A program made the translations under genes and the position numbers. Under the pieces are notes generated by a model, which worked only from the letters and a program-made list of their open reading frames with translations, did not search any database and was not told where the DNA came from. This document shows, piece after piece, positions 62,180 through 64,000 of a stretch of 64,000 nucleotides of DNA. Numbering within the stretch: position 1 is the stretch's first letter; every line of letters begins with the position of its first letter. The DNA is from Novosphingobium sp. KA1 (GTDB lineage Bacteria; Pseudomonadota; Alphaproteobacteria; Sphingomonadales; Sphingomonadaceae), in the NCBI RefSeq assembly GCF_017309955.1, contig NZ_CP021249.1, positions 1-64,000 of the forward strand, read 5' to 3'.

Positions 62180-64000
62180 ATTTGGGCCAGCGATATTCCC
62201 CGGTTAGATTGATGTGTTCCCATCCCAACGGCGAGACGTGGGCGAGTAGATCAGGCGCGATATGGGTACCGCTGGCGGCCCGGGTATTGACGACCTCGCC
62301 GAGCTTCATGGTGTTCCAGAATATGATGATGGCGGCGAGCAGGTTCATTCCGGCGATGCGATAGTGCTGGCCTTCGCCGGATCGATCCCGGATTTCACCT
62401 CGGCGGTGGAAGCTGATGGCGCGCTTTAGGGCGTGGTGGGCCTCACCCTTGTTGAGGCCGATCTGAGCCTGGCGCTGGAGGCCGGCATCAAGAATCCAGT
62501 CGATCATGAACAGGGTTCGCTCGATGCGGCCCACCTCTCGCAATGCGAGGGCCAGCTCATTCTGGCGCGGGTAAGAGGCGAGCTTGCGAAGAATCTGGCT
62601 GGGGGCGACGATCCCCGCTGCGATCGTCGCCATGATGCGCAGGATGTCGGGCCAGTTGCGCTCGATGAGCGGTTCATTGATCTTACCTCCGACCAGCGCT
62701 CGCACATTGGCCGGCGTCGCGTTGGGCGTGAAGGCATAGAGTCTTTTCTGAGGGAGATCGCGGATACGGGGGGCGAACCTGTAGCCGAGCAAGGCGCAGG
62801 CGGCGAACACATGATCGGTGAAGCCGCCCGTGTCGGCAAAATGCTGGCGAACGCGGCGGCCCGCGTCATTCATGAGCAGCCCGTCCAGGATATAGGGAGC
62901 CTCGCTGACCGTTGCCGGGATCACCTGGGTTGCGAACGGCGCATATTGATCGGACACATGGCTGTATCCCTTGAGGCCCGGGACGGTGCCATATTTCGCG
63001 TTGATCAGATTCATCGCCTCGCCCTGCTCGGTAGCAAGGAAGAACTGCCCGTCGCTGGATGCCGATTGCCCTTGTCCCCAGAAGGCGGCCATGGGCAGGG
63101 CGGCGTGGGCCTCCACGATCATGGCGAGCGCCCGATCATAGGCGCTGCCTTCGACATGCCAGCGCGCGATCCGCAGCAATTCCCAGAAGCTGTGCGTGTT
63201 GGTCGCCGCCGCCATCTTGCGCAAACCGAGATTGACGCCTTCCGCCAGCAACACGTTCATCAGGCCGATCCGGTCGCTGCAGGGCGCGCCGGTGCGCAGA
63301 TGCGTGAACGCCTCGGAAAATCCGGTTCGCTCATCGACTTCCAGCAACAGATCGGTGATCCTCGCGGGCGGGAGCTGTTGATAGAGATCGAGCACGAGAT
63401 CCTCGGCCCCTTCGGGCGTGTCGGCCCTCAGCTTGTCGATGTGCAGCTTGCCGTTCTCGATGATGCCGCCTGGGATCGTGCCGGTTCGCGCCGCGCGGCC
63501 AAACTCCTTCAGCCGTGTATCCAGTCGAGCCCTGCGCTCGGCCAGCCATTCGCCGGGTCGCAGCGGCACGGCGAGCCGCGCGGTCTGCTCTATCGCCTGT
63601 GGCGGGACCAGAAGCTGCTTGAGGTCGCCATAGCGGCGCGATCCCGCCAACCATATGTCACCGGACCGGAAGGCGTCGCGGATGTGGAACAGCACCGCGA
63701 TTTCCCAAAGCCGGTGGTCGCCGCTGGGCTCAGCGCAAAGATGACGATGCCATTTCGAGTTGGGACGTAGAAAATCCACCGGCGGATCGACCTTGATCCC
63801 GTTACGCAGCATCGCAACGGCCGCCAGAAGAGGCGTGGCGATCGGCGCCGCCTGCATGTCGAGCAGGCGCAGCATCCTGGGCGCGTAGAGGCGGAAACGG
63901 TGATAGCCGTCCAGCACACGGCTGAGCGGGTCGGCCGCGAGCACGTTGGTCAGCGCGGAGGCCGTGGCGACAAGGGTTCTGAACCGTTCCCAGCCAGGCC
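62169..64000 (-). CDS. tnpA: Tn3-family transposase of Tn-D (5' part outside window)
   Basis: About 610 C-terminal residues of TnpA; the frame stays open to the window edge. The DDE core shows Asp in SASSDGQFF, YSHVSDQYAPFA, and Glu in ALREVGRIERTLFMIDW. The C-terminus EHINLTGEYRWPKSLA is complete. It is a close relative of the transposase at 11933-14890 (shared SDGQ, HVSDQY and LREVGR-ER blocks) but with different terminal repeats. Confidence 0.85.
   Translation of the reverse strand, partial: PGWERFRTLVATASALTNVLAADPLSRVLDGYHRFRLYAPRMLRLLDMQAAPIATPLLAAVAMLRNGIKVDPPVDFLRPNSKWHRHLCAEPSGDHRLWEIAVLFHIRDAFRSGDIWLAGSRRYGDLKQLLVPPQAIEQTARLAVPLRPGEWLAERRARLDTRLKEFGRAARTGTIPGGIIENGKLHIDKLRADTPEGAEDLVLDLYQQLPPARITDLLLEVDERTGFSEAFTHLRTGAPCSDRIGLMNVLLAEGVNLGLRKMAAATNTHSFWELLRIARWHVEGSAYDRALAMIVEAHAALPMAAFWGQGQSASSDGQFFLATEQGEAMNLINAKYGTVPGLKGYSHVSDQYAPFATQVIPATVSEAPYILDGLLMNDAGRRVRQHFADTGGFTDHVFAACALLGYRFAPRIRDLPQKRLYAFTPNATPANVRALVGGKINEPLIERNWPDILRIMATIAAGIVAPSQILRKLASYPRQNELALALREVGRIERTLFMIDWILDAGLQRQAQIGLNKGEAHHALKRAISFHRRGEIRDRSGEGQHYRIAGMNLLAAIIIFWNTMKLGEVVNTRAASGTHIAPDLLAHVSPLGWEHINLTGEYRWPKSLA

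Larger units (their letters stand above)
62141..64000 (-). mobile_element. Tn3-family transposon Tn-D, partial (runs off the window)
   Basis: One end at 62141 and the 3' two-thirds of tnpA are present. The other end, the resolvase and any cargo lie to the right of the window. It bounds the metal-resistance block on its right side. Confidence 0.75.

Noticed and set aside
1..64000. CRISPR arrays, tRNA or rRNA genes
   Set aside because: No regularly spaced direct repeats, tRNA-like cloverleaf or rRNA sequence was noticed on either strand.

Overview
This window looks like a plasmid or genomic-island segment from an alphaproteobacterial sphingomonad (Novosphingobium/Sphingobium/Sphingomonas type). 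The gene order of the carbazole, anthranilate and catechol modules matches what I recall of the carbazole plasmid of Novosphingobium sp. KA1 (pCAR3). That match is from memory, not from a search. Nearly every block is separated by transposons or their remains, so the window is a mosaic of catabolic cassettes plus one metal-resistance cassette.

Layout. (1) 1-3528: carbazole upper-pathway cluster car-I (carAa-Ba-Bb-C-Ac), very GC-rich, facing a GntR-type gene (3668-4330, minus). (2) 4379-14959: three nested or adjacent Tn3-family elements. Tn-A is truncated. Tn-B has a frameshifted tnpA and a tnpR split by an IS3-family element. Tn-C has both ends and a full tnpA but an internally deleted tnpR. 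(3) 15305-19916: anthranilate dioxygenase genes andAc-Ad-Ab-Aa with an AraC regulator. (4) 20015-27727: catechol ortho-cleavage and 3-oxoadipate genes (pcaIJF, pcaR, catR, catBCA, pcaD). (5) 27728-32164: IS3 and IS1182 elements with remnants of a LysR gene and a TIR-domain gene. (6) 32165-38755: second carbazole cluster car-II with a TonB-dependent receptor and a divergent GntR regulator. (7) 38756-45347: integrase remnant, broken nucleotidyltransferase-HEPN gene, large serine recombinase unit, truncated IS3, truncated Mu/TniA-like transposase and a resolvase. (8) 45637-61972: aspartic protease/PDZ protein, then a metal-handling region (MerR, CDF, cytochrome c-FTR1 permease, CzcI-like, CzcCBA, SRPBCC, two lipoproteins, ZIP, CDF, P1B-4 ATPase, HAD phosphatase). 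(9) 62141-64000: end of another Tn3-family transposon whose tnpA runs off the window.

How the genes work together. CarAa with CarAc attacks carbazole at the angular position, CarBaBb cleaves the resulting aminobiphenyl-diol, and CarC hydrolyses the meta-cleavage product to anthranilate and a C5 dienoate. AndAcAdAbAa converts anthranilate to catechol. CatA, CatB, CatC, PcaD, PcaIJ and PcaF then take catechol to succinyl-CoA and acetyl-CoA. Genes for the C5 dienoate branch and a dedicated Car ferredoxin reductase are not in the window. Operator-like sequences fit the regulators: a shared palindromic element before both carAa genes, a tandem PcaR-like repeat before pcaR, and an ATAC-N7-GTAT box between catR and catB. 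In the metal region, start/stop overlaps tie most genes after czcA into one translationally coupled run.
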